In this document: in pieces, positions 37,110-44,701 of the stretch
Layout of the letters: every line of letters starts with the position of its first letter
How positions within the stretch are numbered: position 1 is the first letter of the stretch
Assembly: GCF_029963765.1 (NCBI RefSeq)
Contig: NZ_JALBYU010000002.1
Location: forward strand, 62,001 to 126,000
Origin: Pseudomonas sp. UYIF39
GTDB taxonomy: Bacteria; Pseudomonadota; Gammaproteobacteria; Pseudomonadales; Pseudomonadaceae
Direction of reading: 5' to 3'
DNA length: 64,000 nucleotides
Translations under genes and position numbers: made by a program
Notes under the pieces: model-generated
Databases searched by the model: none
Seen by the model: the letters and a program-made list of their open reading frames with translations, nothing else
Told to the model about the DNA's origin: nothing

Positions 37110-37222
37110 ATCGCGAAGACGGGTTAACCAAATACTACACAGTGGTCAAATCTTAAAAGGGAATTGATTAATCTTAGTGGATAAACTAGCCTTGTGTTTT
37201 ATATGTGTGAAACTCTCTAATC

Positions 37223-37432
37223 ATGAATTTTGAAAATATTCGTTACTATTGCGCAGTGCTTCTTTTAACTCTTGGAAGCAACGGTCTTTACGCGGTACTT
37301 ATTGTGCGGGCAATAGAATATTTCATACCCATGGAAGGCATGATTTTGCTTGTTGCCTATATAGTTACGTATATTCTTCTCTGTTTTTTCGCGTTTCGTT
37401 TTTTAGTCAAAAGGTTACGTGGAATAGTGTGA
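37223..37432 (+). CDS. small two-helix membrane protein, paralogue A (candidate immunity protein)
   Basis: The 69-residue protein has two predicted membrane helices (about 8-30 and 40-61) and a basic tail (VKRLRG). It is strongly AT-rich compared with flanking genes. The next gene encodes a tandem paralogue, identical at 49 of 69 positions by my alignment. I do not recognise a family. Two-helix inner-membrane proteins of this kind are common immunity proteins for membrane-active toxins, and a putative one is encoded opposite. The convergent orientation is unusual for such a pair. Confidence 0.6.
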   Translation: MNFENIRYYCAVLLLTLGSNGLYAVLIVRAIEYFIPMEGMILLVAYIVTYILLCFFAFRFLVKRLRGIV

Positions 37433-37438
37433 TCTTAA

Positions 37439-37648
37439 ATGAATTTTGAAAATGTCCGTTACTATTTTACACTGCTTCTTTTGGTTCTTGGGAGCAATGG
37501 TCTTTACACGGGAGTTATTGTGTGGGTAATAAAATACTTCATACCGATGGAAGGCATAATTTTGCGCGTTACTTATATAGTTACTTATATTTTTCTCTGC
37601 TCTTTCTGGTTTCGTTTTTTAGTCAAAAAATTACGAGGCGTAATTTGA
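37439..37648 (+). CDS. small two-helix membrane protein, paralogue B (candidate immunity protein)
   Basis: This 69-residue copy of the preceding gene starts 6 bp after its stop. Identical blocks include LGSNGLY, YFIPMEG, YIVTYI and FRFLVK, and differences are mostly conservative in the helices. Both copies keep full-length open frames, which argues they are expressed genes. An 8-bp AT-rich stem overlaps its end. The function is inferred only from context. Confidence 0.6.
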   Translation: MNFENVRYYFTLLLLVLGSNGLYTGVIVWVIKYFIPMEGIILRVTYIVTYIFLCSFWFRFLVKKLRGVI

Positions 37649-37653
37649 TTTTA
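37628..37653 (+). terminator. possible terminator hairpin at the end of paralogue B
   Basis: AAATTACG pairs with CGTAATTT across an AGG loop, followed by GATTTT. The stem is AT-rich and overlaps the last codons, so strength is uncertain. It lies between the convergent small genes and the DUF4225-like gene. Confidence 0.35.
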
Positions 37654-37675
37654 ATGGCGGAATAGCGCCTTTTGT

Positions 37676-38362
37676 CTATTCGGATTTTTCTTTAGAAAGC
37701 ATTGAATTTAATGTGATGTAATCAACCAGAGCCTCGAAAAATAGAGCGACCTTCCCTGTTTGTATGTACACCCTTTCATGATTTATCGGGTCATGCCTAA
37801 ATAGCTGCACCGACTCAGGCTTGCGTACTAGTCTAAGAATACCAATGCCAGATAATAGTAAGTCCATAGAACCATAGAGCATATCTCCCTGGTACTCGCC
37901 TCCTAAAGCGTCTTGATAAGCACGCCGCACAGGTCCCTGCACACCAGGTGCTTCAGGACCGTTATAAATATTGCCAAAGCCTTCATAGATATTATTAACG
38001 CCATGCGCGATAAACATCCCACCAAATGGCGCCCCCCATCCACCTGTGGCCCCGGTAACCGCTACACCTGCCTCAACTTGCATGGCGCCGGCTACAACAC
38101 CAATGCCATTTTGAGCATAAAAAATCGCCTTGGAAGTTAACTCCTTATATTCACTTGTTATCGATTGAACTCCCTCCCACGCAGTGATGAGCCCTTCATC
38201 AACAGCCTTGATAACTTCGTTGGCATAGGAAGAAACCATCGAATTGAATTGAAGTTGCGTGATACCGTCATGAAAATGTGCAGCGCCTACTGTGCAGCCT
38301 AATGCAACCAGGTCCGAAGCGGCCTTGGTGACGTCATGTATATCGCATGACGTCTCATTCAT
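37676..38362 (-). CDS. DUF4225-like protein, probable Hcp-linked type VI secretion effector
   Basis: ATG 38362 follows GGGGA and overlaps the hcp stop by 8 bp; an upstream in-frame ATG at 38389 lies inside hcp and is less likely. The 228-residue product has a Gly/Ala-rich hydrophobic stretch (about 87-121) leading into AHGVNNIYEG, a pattern I associate with DUF4225. A second hydrophobic stretch lies at about 163-178. Tight coupling to an orphan hcp is how Hcp-carried cargo genes are often arranged. A membrane-active toxin role is inference. The gene is AT-richer than the chromosome backbone, which suggests transfer. Confidence 0.62.
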   Translation of the reverse strand: MNETSCDIHDVTKAASDLVALGCTVGAAHFHDGITQLQFNSMVSSYANEVIKAVDEGLITAWEGVQSITSEYKELTSKAIFYAQNGIGVVAGAMQVEAGVAVTGATGGWGAPFGGMFIAHGVNNIYEGFGNIYNGPEAPGVQGPVRRAYQDALGGEYQGDMLYGSMDLLLSGIGILRLVRKPESVQLFRHDPINHERVYIQTGKVALFFEALVDYITLNSMLSKEKSE

Positions 38363-38855
38363 CTTCGTTTCCCCACGTGCTATAGGCACTTGTACCCGCT
38401 TGGATGTGCGTCCAACTAATATCTCGATAACGAATGGATACCAGCTCTTGCGGCTCTGTGTCAGACATATGAATAGCGTGGGGGATTTGAAGGGTTACAT
38501 TCGCAATGCGCCCGCCCGTTATTTTCACTGAATAATATTTATCCTGACCGCCGGCAGGAGCAGTGCGATAAAAATCAATCTTGCACTCAACTTCTTCACC
38601 CTCAGCCAGAGCACTGGCCAGTAGTGGTGAAGATTTATCGATGTTTTTGGTAATGGCAATAGGCATATGTTTGCCTCGCCCGCCTGACGTGCTGCCATCA
38701 CTGCCCGTGAACATGCTATGGGCGTAAGCCAACACCATGATTTCGTCTTCATGCCCAAACTGGCATTTGTTACCGATAGAGTCTTGGCTGGAACAGCCGG
38801 AAGAAATCAGCCCCTGCTTTTTACCGGTAATAGTCATGTAGCTATGACTCGCCAT
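38355..38855 (-). CDS. hcp: Hcp-family type VI secretion tube protein
   Basis: The 166-residue protein begins SHSYMTITGKKQGLISSGCS and has the HEDEIMVLAYAHSM block and the HMPIAITKNIDKSSPLLASALAEGEEV block that mark the Hcp family. AAGGAG precedes the ATG. Hcp hexamers form the T6SS tube and can carry effectors in the lumen. No other T6SS structural gene is in the window, so it is an orphan copy that would rely on a secretion machine encoded elsewhere. It overlaps the DUF4225-like gene by 8 bp. Confidence 0.9.
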   Translation of the reverse strand: MASHSYMTITGKKQGLISSGCSSQDSIGNKCQFGHEDEIMVLAYAHSMFTGSDGSTSGGRGKHMPIAITKNIDKSSPLLASALAEGEEVECKIDFYRTAPAGGQDKYYSVKITGGRIANVTLQIPHAIHMSDTEPQELVSIRYRDISWTHIQAGTSAYSTWGNEDE

Positions 38856-39038
38856 GCGCTCACTCCTTGTGGTCAGAATGGGGGGGGAGTTTAAGGCAGA
38901 GGAGGTAGCTACTTATGTAGGTCGTTTCTGAAAATGCCTGTATTTCTTGAAAGAATAAATCGTGTCGGTCACCACTCTATTCTTTCGTTTGGCACAACCA
39001 AGGCTGTGCCATTTTCATTTGCATTTGTGTTTCGAGCC

Positions 39039-40439
39039 TTACATCTGAGTCGCCATCCCCTCCACATTCATCGCCGCCTGACGCAAGGCCTCGGAGCGGG
39101 TCGGGTGTGGATGACAGGTCAGGGCAATGTCCTCGGCGGAGGCGCTGAACTCCATGGCCACGCAATATTCGCCAATCATTTCACTGACGCTTGGACCCAC
39201 AAGGTGCACGCCGAGAATCTCGTCGGTGCGCTCATCGGCCAGTACTTTGGCGAAGCCTTCGGTTTCGTGATTGATCTTTGCCCGGCTGTTAGCGGTGAAG
39301 GGAAACTTGCCGACCTTGTAGGCGCGACCTTCGGCCTTGAGCTGCTCTTCGGTCTTGCCGACGCTGGCCAGTTCGGGTTTGGTGTAGATCACGTTGGGGA
39401 TCAGGTCGTAGTTGACCTCGGCCGCTTTGCCGACAATTTGCTCGATGCAGACCATGGCCTCGTCTTCGGCCTTGTGGGCGAGCATCGGCCCGGACGTGAC
39501 GTCGCCGATTACCCAAATGCCAGCGGCTTCAGTGCGATGGCCCTTGTTGGCGAGCATGCCGCGCTTGTCCGTGGCGAGGCCGACGTTCTCCAGCCCCAAG
39601 CCTTGGGTGTAAGGCCGGCGTCCGATGGATACCAGCACGTAATCCGCTTCAAGCAGTTCGGCGGTGCCGCCAGCCGCGGGTTCGACGCTGAGTTGAACGC
39701 CGGTCGCCGAGGTTGTAGCGCTGGTGACTTTGGAACTCAATTTGAAGTTGATGCCCTGTTTACTCAACGAACGTTGCAGGGTTTTGCCGGCTTCACCATC
39801 CACACCGGGGCAGATCCGGTCGAGAAACTCGACCACGGTCACCTGAGCGCCCAAACGCCGCCACACCGAGCCCAACTCCAGACCGATCACTCCGGCGCCG
39901 ATCACCACCAGATGCTTGGGCACTTCAGTCAGCGACAGCGCGCCCGTCGAATCGAGGATGCGTTTGTTGTCGATGTCCACACCGGGCAGGGGAGTGGGCT
40001 CGGAACCGGTGGCGATGATGATGTCCTTGGTGTTCAGTTCTGTCTTGCCGCCCTGGCTGTCGGTCACCGTGACTTTGCCGGGCCCGTCGATGTGGCCCCA
40101 GCCCTTGATCCAGTGGACTTTGTTTTTGCGAAACAGAAACTCGATGCCCTTGGTCAACCCGGCAACGCTTTCATCCTTTTGTTTCATCATCTGCGCGAGG
40201 TTGAGTGTGGGTTTGACTTCAATCCCCAGGTTGGCGAATTCCGTGCCCATGGCGGCGTCGTAGAGTTCGGAGGCGTGCAGCAACGCTTTTGACGGCATGC
40301 AACCGACGTTCAGGCAGGTGCCGCCGAGCGTGGCGCGTCCTTCTACGCAAACCGCTCTGAGGCCCAACTGACCGGCGCGGATCGCCGCGTTATAACCACC
40401 GGGGCCTCCGCCCAGAATCACGACGTCATAGATGCTCAT
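39039..40439 (-). CDS. lpd: dihydrolipoyl dehydrogenase
   Basis: The 466-residue flavoprotein reoxidises lipoamide in 2-oxoacid dehydrogenase or glycine cleavage complexes. The N-terminus has ILGGGPGGYNAAIRAGQLG, the redox-active disulfide GGTCLNVGCMPSK is near residue 43, and the C-terminal CHPHPTRSEAL contains the catalytic base. The frame is open to 40523, but ATG 40439 with AGGAG matches the family start. No E1/E2 genes are adjacent, so this is a stand-alone paralogue (lpd3-like in Pseudomonas); its complex is not indicated. Confidence 0.93.
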   Translation of the reverse strand: MSIYDVVILGGGPGGYNAAIRAGQLGLRAVCVEGRATLGGTCLNVGCMPSKALLHASELYDAAMGTEFANLGIEVKPTLNLAQMMKQKDESVAGLTKGIEFLFRKNKVHWIKGWGHIDGPGKVTVTDSQGGKTELNTKDIIIATGSEPTPLPGVDIDNKRILDSTGALSLTEVPKHLVVIGAGVIGLELGSVWRRLGAQVTVVEFLDRICPGVDGEAGKTLQRSLSKQGINFKLSSKVTSATTSATGVQLSVEPAAGGTAELLEADYVLVSIGRRPYTQGLGLENVGLATDKRGMLANKGHRTEAAGIWVIGDVTSGPMLAHKAEDEAMVCIEQIVGKAAEVNYDLIPNVIYTKPELASVGKTEEQLKAEGRAYKVGKFPFTANSRAKINHETEGFAKVLADERTDEILGVHLVGPSVSEMIGEYCVAMEFSASAEDIALTCHPHPTRSEALRQAAMNVEGMATQM

Positions 40440-40496
40440 GGTTGTACTCCTGGAGTGAACGGGGATCGGAATGGGTAAACGTAGCCCTTGGGTAAA

Positions 40497-40510
40497 ATTA
40501 CGAACGTAAT
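40497..40510. promoter_or_regulatory. 14-bp palindrome between lpd and the SPFH/P-type ATPase operon
   Basis: ATTACG-AA-CGTAAT is a perfect 6+2+6 dyad, 57 bp before lpd and 120 bp before the SPFH operon. Its size and place suit a repressor or activator operator serving one or both genes. No matching regulator is encoded nearby. The rest of this 190-bp gap shows no gene. Confidence 0.35.
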
Positions 40511-40629
40511 ATGTGCGTTCCACAGCATTTCGGTCAAGGCTTCAGCCAAGCGACAGGTTGAGCGCCTTTAGATAGAGCATTTAAGAACGGAAATTTCACG
40601 GCTTTCGTTATACCGTAACGTGATGCGAT

Positions 40630-42615
40630 ATGAGCAACGATAAACACTGGGGTGGTATGCAAGTCGATCTCGATGTCGATGGGACGCAAGTAGCCGGGCT
40701 ACCGCGTTTCCAGCAGGCGGTTTTTCAAGGGCGACGATTGCGTCAGTTCGCAATCGGTCTGGGCGCTCTTGCGGCGGCAGGTTGGTTGCTGGCGTTTTTT
40801 GTCGGGCTGTTTGCGCCGCAGTCGCTCTGGCCCGCGTTGCTGGTCAATCAGAGCGCCGGTTTGCTGGTGCTGGTCGCCGGTTTGCAATCAGCCTGGTGGG
40901 TGACGCAGTGGCGTGCGCGGGCGTTGAATCCGGTCGTGCAGGTCGTCGTTGCTGACGAAGTCGTTGCCCCGGTGGGCTGGTACGAACGGCTGCTGGATCG
41001 GCTCAGCCAGCGATGGCTTCGAATGCTGGTGCAGATCGGCGCTCCGACACTGTGGCTCGCGGGTTGGTCGCTGTTGACGTTATTGAGCATCGAACAAGTC
41101 TGGAATCTGGCACTGCCGCCGGCCGCACTGGGGTTGTCGGTCAGTGTCGGTGCGGCGTTTTCGCTCTTGCTGGCCTTCGGTTTGCTGGTGCTGGAACGTC
41201 AACTGGCACAGGAAAACGTCGCCCAATGGCCCGAAGCAGCGTCGTTGGCGCAGATGACTCGGGTGGCGATCATCTGCCTGGTGCTCAGCGCTTTTTGCCT
41301 GTTGTTGGGTAGCGAAACCTCAGTCTGGTCGGTGCGTCTGGCGGTGCTGATCGGCCTGCTGCCGGGGCTCGTCGCCGCCGAACTGCTGTTGCGCGCCCTG
41401 CTGTCGTTGTTCAGCCCGCAGCGCGAACAACTCGAACCTGCCTTGCTGGCGCGCAGCTTCGTCGCCGACATGCTGCGCTGGCCGCCGCAACCTTTGCTGG
41501 CGTTGCAGCACGAATTGCACAACCGCTTCGGCATAGACCTGCGGCAGATCTGGGCTTTCACCTACATGCGTCGGGCGTTTTTTCCGGTGCTGATGGTGGT
41601 GGCAATTGTCGGTTGGTCACTCACTGGCATTCACGAAATCCCCATGCAAGGGCGAGGTATCTACGAGCGATTCGGCAAACCGGTGGAGGTTTTCGGTCCT
41701 GGTTTGCACGCGGGTTTGCCCTGGCCTTTGGGCCGAGTGTTGAGCGTCGAAAACGGTGTGGTCCACGAGTTGGCCACCAGTGTTGGCGACACACCGGCGC
41801 CGGTCATGGCCGAACCCGCCGAAGGCCCGGCGCCCGCGATTGCCAATCGCTTGTGGGACGCCAGCCATGTGAACGACAAATCCCAAGTTATCGCCAGCAG
41901 CCGAGCCGACAAGCAGAGCTTCCAGATCGTCAACATGGACGTGCGTTTCGTTTATCGCATCGGTCTGAGCGATCAAGCGGCATTGGCCGCGACCTACAAC
42001 AGTGCTGACGTCCCGACGTTGATCCGCAGCACCGCCAGCCGGATTCTGGTCCACGATTTCGCCTCGCGAACCCTCGACGGTTTGCTCGGTGAGGACAGGG
42101 TAGGGCTCGCCGAAGAGATTAGTCGGGCGGTACAGGCTGACTTGCAGAAACTCGACAGCGGCGTGGAAATTCTCGCCACCGTGGTCGAGGCGATTCATCC
42201 ACCGGCCGGTGCGGCCAATGCCTATCACGGCGTTCAGGCTGCGCAGATTGGCGCCCAGGCATTGATTTCCCGCGAGCGTGGTGCCGCAGCGGAGGCCACC
42301 AACCAGGCGCAATTGCAGGCCAGCATCGCTCGTGATCAAGCAACGGCCAGCGCTCGTGAAATCAACGCCACTGCCCAAGCGGCTGACTTGAGATTCGGCG
42401 CCGAGCAAAAGGCCTACGCCAGCGCCGGCCAGGCCTTCGTGCTGGAGCAGTACTTCAGCCAACTGTCCCAGGGCCTGGCCAATGCCAAGTTGCTGGTGCT
42501 TGATCATCGCCTGGGTGGCAGCAGTAACGCACCGACCATCGACCTTCGTACATTCACGCTGCCGGCTGACGCTGCGCCGCCGCGTAAAACCGCTCAGCCA
42601 GGAGCTGCCAATTGA
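40630..42615 (+). CDS. HflK-like SPFH-domain protein with multi-pass N-terminal membrane region
   Basis: The 661-residue protein has about seven hydrophobic segments in its first 335 residues (for example about 40-63, 66-90, 137-160, 165-192, 210-255 and 318-335). An SPFH/band-7 domain follows (GRGIYERFGKPVEVFGPGLHAGLPWP) with an Ala/Gln/Glu-rich coiled coil (about 545-600). Normal HflK proteins are about 400 residues with one membrane helix, so the multi-pass front end is an addition. It is the first of four coupled genes ending with a metal ATPase. The role is unknown; a membrane-microdomain scaffold is the family expectation. Confidence 0.82.
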   Translation: MSNDKHWGGMQVDLDVDGTQVAGLPRFQQAVFQGRRLRQFAIGLGALAAAGWLLAFFVGLFAPQSLWPALLVNQSAGLLVLVAGLQSAWWVTQWRARALNPVVQVVVADEVVAPVGWYERLLDRLSQRWLRMLVQIGAPTLWLAGWSLLTLLSIEQVWNLALPPAALGLSVSVGAAFSLLLAFGLLVLERQLAQENVAQWPEAASLAQMTRVAIICLVLSAFCLLLGSETSVWSVRLAVLIGLLPGLVAAELLLRALLSLFSPQREQLEPALLARSFVADMLRWPPQPLLALQHELHNRFGIDLRQIWAFTYMRRAFFPVLMVVAIVGWSLTGIHEIPMQGRGIYERFGKPVEVFGPGLHAGLPWPLGRVLSVENGVVHELATSVGDTPAPVMAEPAEGPAPAIANRLWDASHVNDKSQVIASSRADKQSFQIVNMDVRFVYRIGLSDQAALAATYNSADVPTLIRSTASRILVHDFASRTLDGLLGEDRVGLAEEISRAVQADLQKLDSGVEILATVVEAIHPPAGAANAYHGVQAAQIGAQALISRERGAAAEATNQAQLQASIARDQATASAREINATAQAADLRFGAEQKAYASAGQAFVLEQYFSQLSQGLANAKLLVLDHRLGGSSNAPTIDLRTFTLPADAAPPRKTAQPGAAN

Positions 42616-43646
42616 GCCAGTCGCACACTCACGATCAGGATGACCACACTGGCCACGATCACGGCCATGGCGGGCATCACCACGGACATCACCACCACGG
42701 TGATCCGCAAGAAGCTGGCCCGTTCCCATGGCGGCGAATGGGCTGGGCGGCGTTGCTGGTGGCGTTCGCCATCGCGGCAGCGAGCCTGGTGCAAGTGCGA
42801 TCGGGGGAGGCGACAGTGATCACGCGTTTTGGTAATCCGTCGCGGGTATTGCTGGAACCAGGTCTTGGCTGGCGTTGGCCTGCTCCTTTTGAAGCGGCGA
42901 TTCCCGTCGATCTGCGACTGCGCACTACCTCGAGTGGTTTACAGGATGTGGGTACGCGGGACGGTTTGCGCATCATCGTTCAGGCGTATGTGGCCTGGCA
43001 GGTACAGGGCGATCCGGACAACGTGCAACGCTTCATGCGCGCCGTACAGAATCAGCCGGACGAAGCCGCGCGGCAGATTCGTACGTTTGTTGGCTCTGCG
43101 CTGGAAACCACGGCCAGCAGTTTTGATCTGGCTAACCTGGTGAACACCGACGCCAACAAAGTACACATCGCTGATTTTGAAGCGCAACTGCGTCAGCAAA
43201 TCGATCAGCAGTTGCTCACGACTTATGGCGTGCGGGTGCTGCAAGTCGGTATCGAGCGTCTGACTTTGCCGTCGGTAACCCTCACGGCCACGGTCGATCG
43301 CATGCGTGCCGAGCGTGAAACAATCGCCACCGAACGCACGGCGATCGGTAAGCGCGAAGCGGCGCAAATCCGTTCTGCCGCCGAGCGTGATGCGCGAATC
43401 GTACAAGCCGATGCGACGGTGAAAGCTGCCGATATCGAAGCACAATCGCGCGTCGAAGCCGCACAGATTTATGGTCGCGCCTATGCCGGGTCACCACAGC
43501 TCTACAACCTGCTGCGCTCCCTCGACACGCTAGGCACGATCGTCACGCCCGGCACCAAACTGATTCTGCGCACCGACGCCGCGCCATTCCGGGTGTTGGT
43601 TGACGGTCCGCCGACCCTTGATAACAAGGCCGGGTCGCAGCCATGA
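42612..43646 (+). CDS. HflC-like SPFH-domain protein with histidine-rich N-terminal tail
   Basis: TTG 42612 overlaps the previous stop in TTGA. The first 31 residues carry 13 histidines with Asp and Gly between them, a probable metal-binding tail. One membrane helix follows (about 45-60), then an SPFH domain (ATVITRFGNPSRVLLEPGLGWRWPAPFE; DGLRIIVQAYVAWQV) and a charged coiled coil. Size (344) fits HflC relatives apart from the tail. The tail and the downstream P1B ATPase together suggest metal handling. The metal is not identifiable. Confidence 0.84.
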   Translation: MSQSHTHDQDDHTGHDHGHGGHHHGHHHHGDPQEAGPFPWRRMGWAALLVAFAIAAASLVQVRSGEATVITRFGNPSRVLLEPGLGWRWPAPFEAAIPVDLRLRTTSSGLQDVGTRDGLRIIVQAYVAWQVQGDPDNVQRFMRAVQNQPDEAARQIRTFVGSALETTASSFDLANLVNTDANKVHIADFEAQLRQQIDQQLLTTYGVRVLQVGIERLTLPSVTLTATVDRMRAERETIATERTAIGKREAAQIRSAAERDARIVQADATVKAADIEAQSRVEAAQIYGRAYAGSPQLYNLLRSLDTLGTIVTPGTKLILRTDAAPFRVLVDGPPTLDNKAGSQP

Positions 43647-44701
43647 AATTAGTTCCACGTGGAACAAATGAGTTAAGCAGCCCCTGGATTCAGGCGGGGC
43701 GCTTGGCTTTTTTGGCTCTTTACGCCGTGACGGTACTGGCCGCTTTGGCGTGGGCATTTTCTAATGTGCGGCAGATCGATCCACAAAATCGCGCGGTGGT
43801 TTTGCACTTCGGCGCGCTGGATCGCATCCAGAATGCTGGCCTGTTATTGGCTTGGCCCCGTCCGTTTGAGCAGGTGATTTTGTTGCCCGCGGCGGACCGG
43901 GTGATTGAGCGTCGAGTGGAAAACCTGCTGCGCACAGATGCCGCGTTGCAGGCAGACCGAGTGGCGAGTTTCGCCACACCGATCAGCGATGCACTCGCCG
44001 GCTCCGGTTATTTGCTCACCGGTGACGCGGGCGTTGTGCAACTGGATGTGCGTGTTTTCTACAAAGTCACCGAGCCGTATGCCTTCGTTCTTCAAGGCGA
44101 ACATGTGTTGCCGGCGCTGGATCGACTCGTAACCCGTAGCGCGGTGGCCCTCACTGCAGCACGAGATCTGGACACTATTCTGGTCGCTCGACCGGAGCTG
44201 ATCGGCGCCGATAGTCAGGCTGCCGAACGCCGCGAACGCCTGCGCGGTGATCTGGTGCAAGCTATCAATCAGCGCCTGGCTGACTTGACCGCGACCGGGC
44301 TGGGGTTGGGAATTCAAGTGACGCGGGTCGACGTGCAATCGAGTCTGCCTGGCCCGGCGGTCAACGCCTTCAACGCTGTTCTGACCGCCAGTCAACAAGC
44401 CGATAAAGCCGTTGCCAATGCTCGCACTGAAGCGGAGAAACTCACTCAGACCGCCAACGAACAAGCCGATCGCACGCTGCAAGTCGCTCACGCCCAAGCG
44501 AGCGAACGGCTGGCTAAAGCCTCGGCTGACACAGCCACGGTATTGAGCCTGGCCAAGGCGCAACAACAAGGGACTGACCCGCAAATGCTGCTGCGCATCT
44601 ACCGCGAGCGGATGCCGAAGATTCTCGGTCAGGCCGGTTCGGTGACCACGGTCAATCCGAAAGACGATTCCCGCCTGATCATTCAGGGAGCAGCACAATG
44701 A
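43643..44701 (+). CDS. HflK/HflC-like SPFH-domain protein (third in operon)
   Basis: The 352-residue protein starts at an ATGA overlap with the preceding gene. It has one membrane helix (about 23-43), an SPFH domain (IDPQNRAVVLHFGALDRIQNAGLLLAWPRPFEQV) and an Ala/Glu-rich coiled coil (about 245-300). A parS-like palindrome covers codons 4-8 (VPRGT). With the two preceding proteins it could form a mixed SPFH assembly. It overlaps the ATPase gene by ATGA. Confidence 0.84.
   Translation: MKLVPRGTNELSSPWIQAGRLAFLALYAVTVLAALAWAFSNVRQIDPQNRAVVLHFGALDRIQNAGLLLAWPRPFEQVILLPAADRVIERRVENLLRTDAALQADRVASFATPISDALAGSGYLLTGDAGVVQLDVRVFYKVTEPYAFVLQGEHVLPALDRLVTRSAVALTAARDLDTILVARPELIGADSQAAERRERLRGDLVQAINQRLADLTATGLGLGIQVTRVDVQSSLPGPAVNAFNAVLTASQQADKAVANARTEAEKLTQTANEQADRTLQVAHAQASERLAKASADTATVLSLAKAQQQGTDPQMLLRIYRERMPKILGQAGSVTTVNPKDDSRLIIQGAAQ
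43651..43666. other. parS-like site (one mismatch)
   Basis: AGTTCCACGTGGAACA matches parS except for the first base. It lies in the first codons of the third SPFH gene, about 35 kb from oriC. Confidence 0.7.

Noticed and set aside
38991-39010. GGCACA/TGTGCC hairpin after lpd as a terminator
   Set aside because: The T-rich side lies on the plus strand, where no gene ends; it lacks a T run for the leftward lpd transcript.
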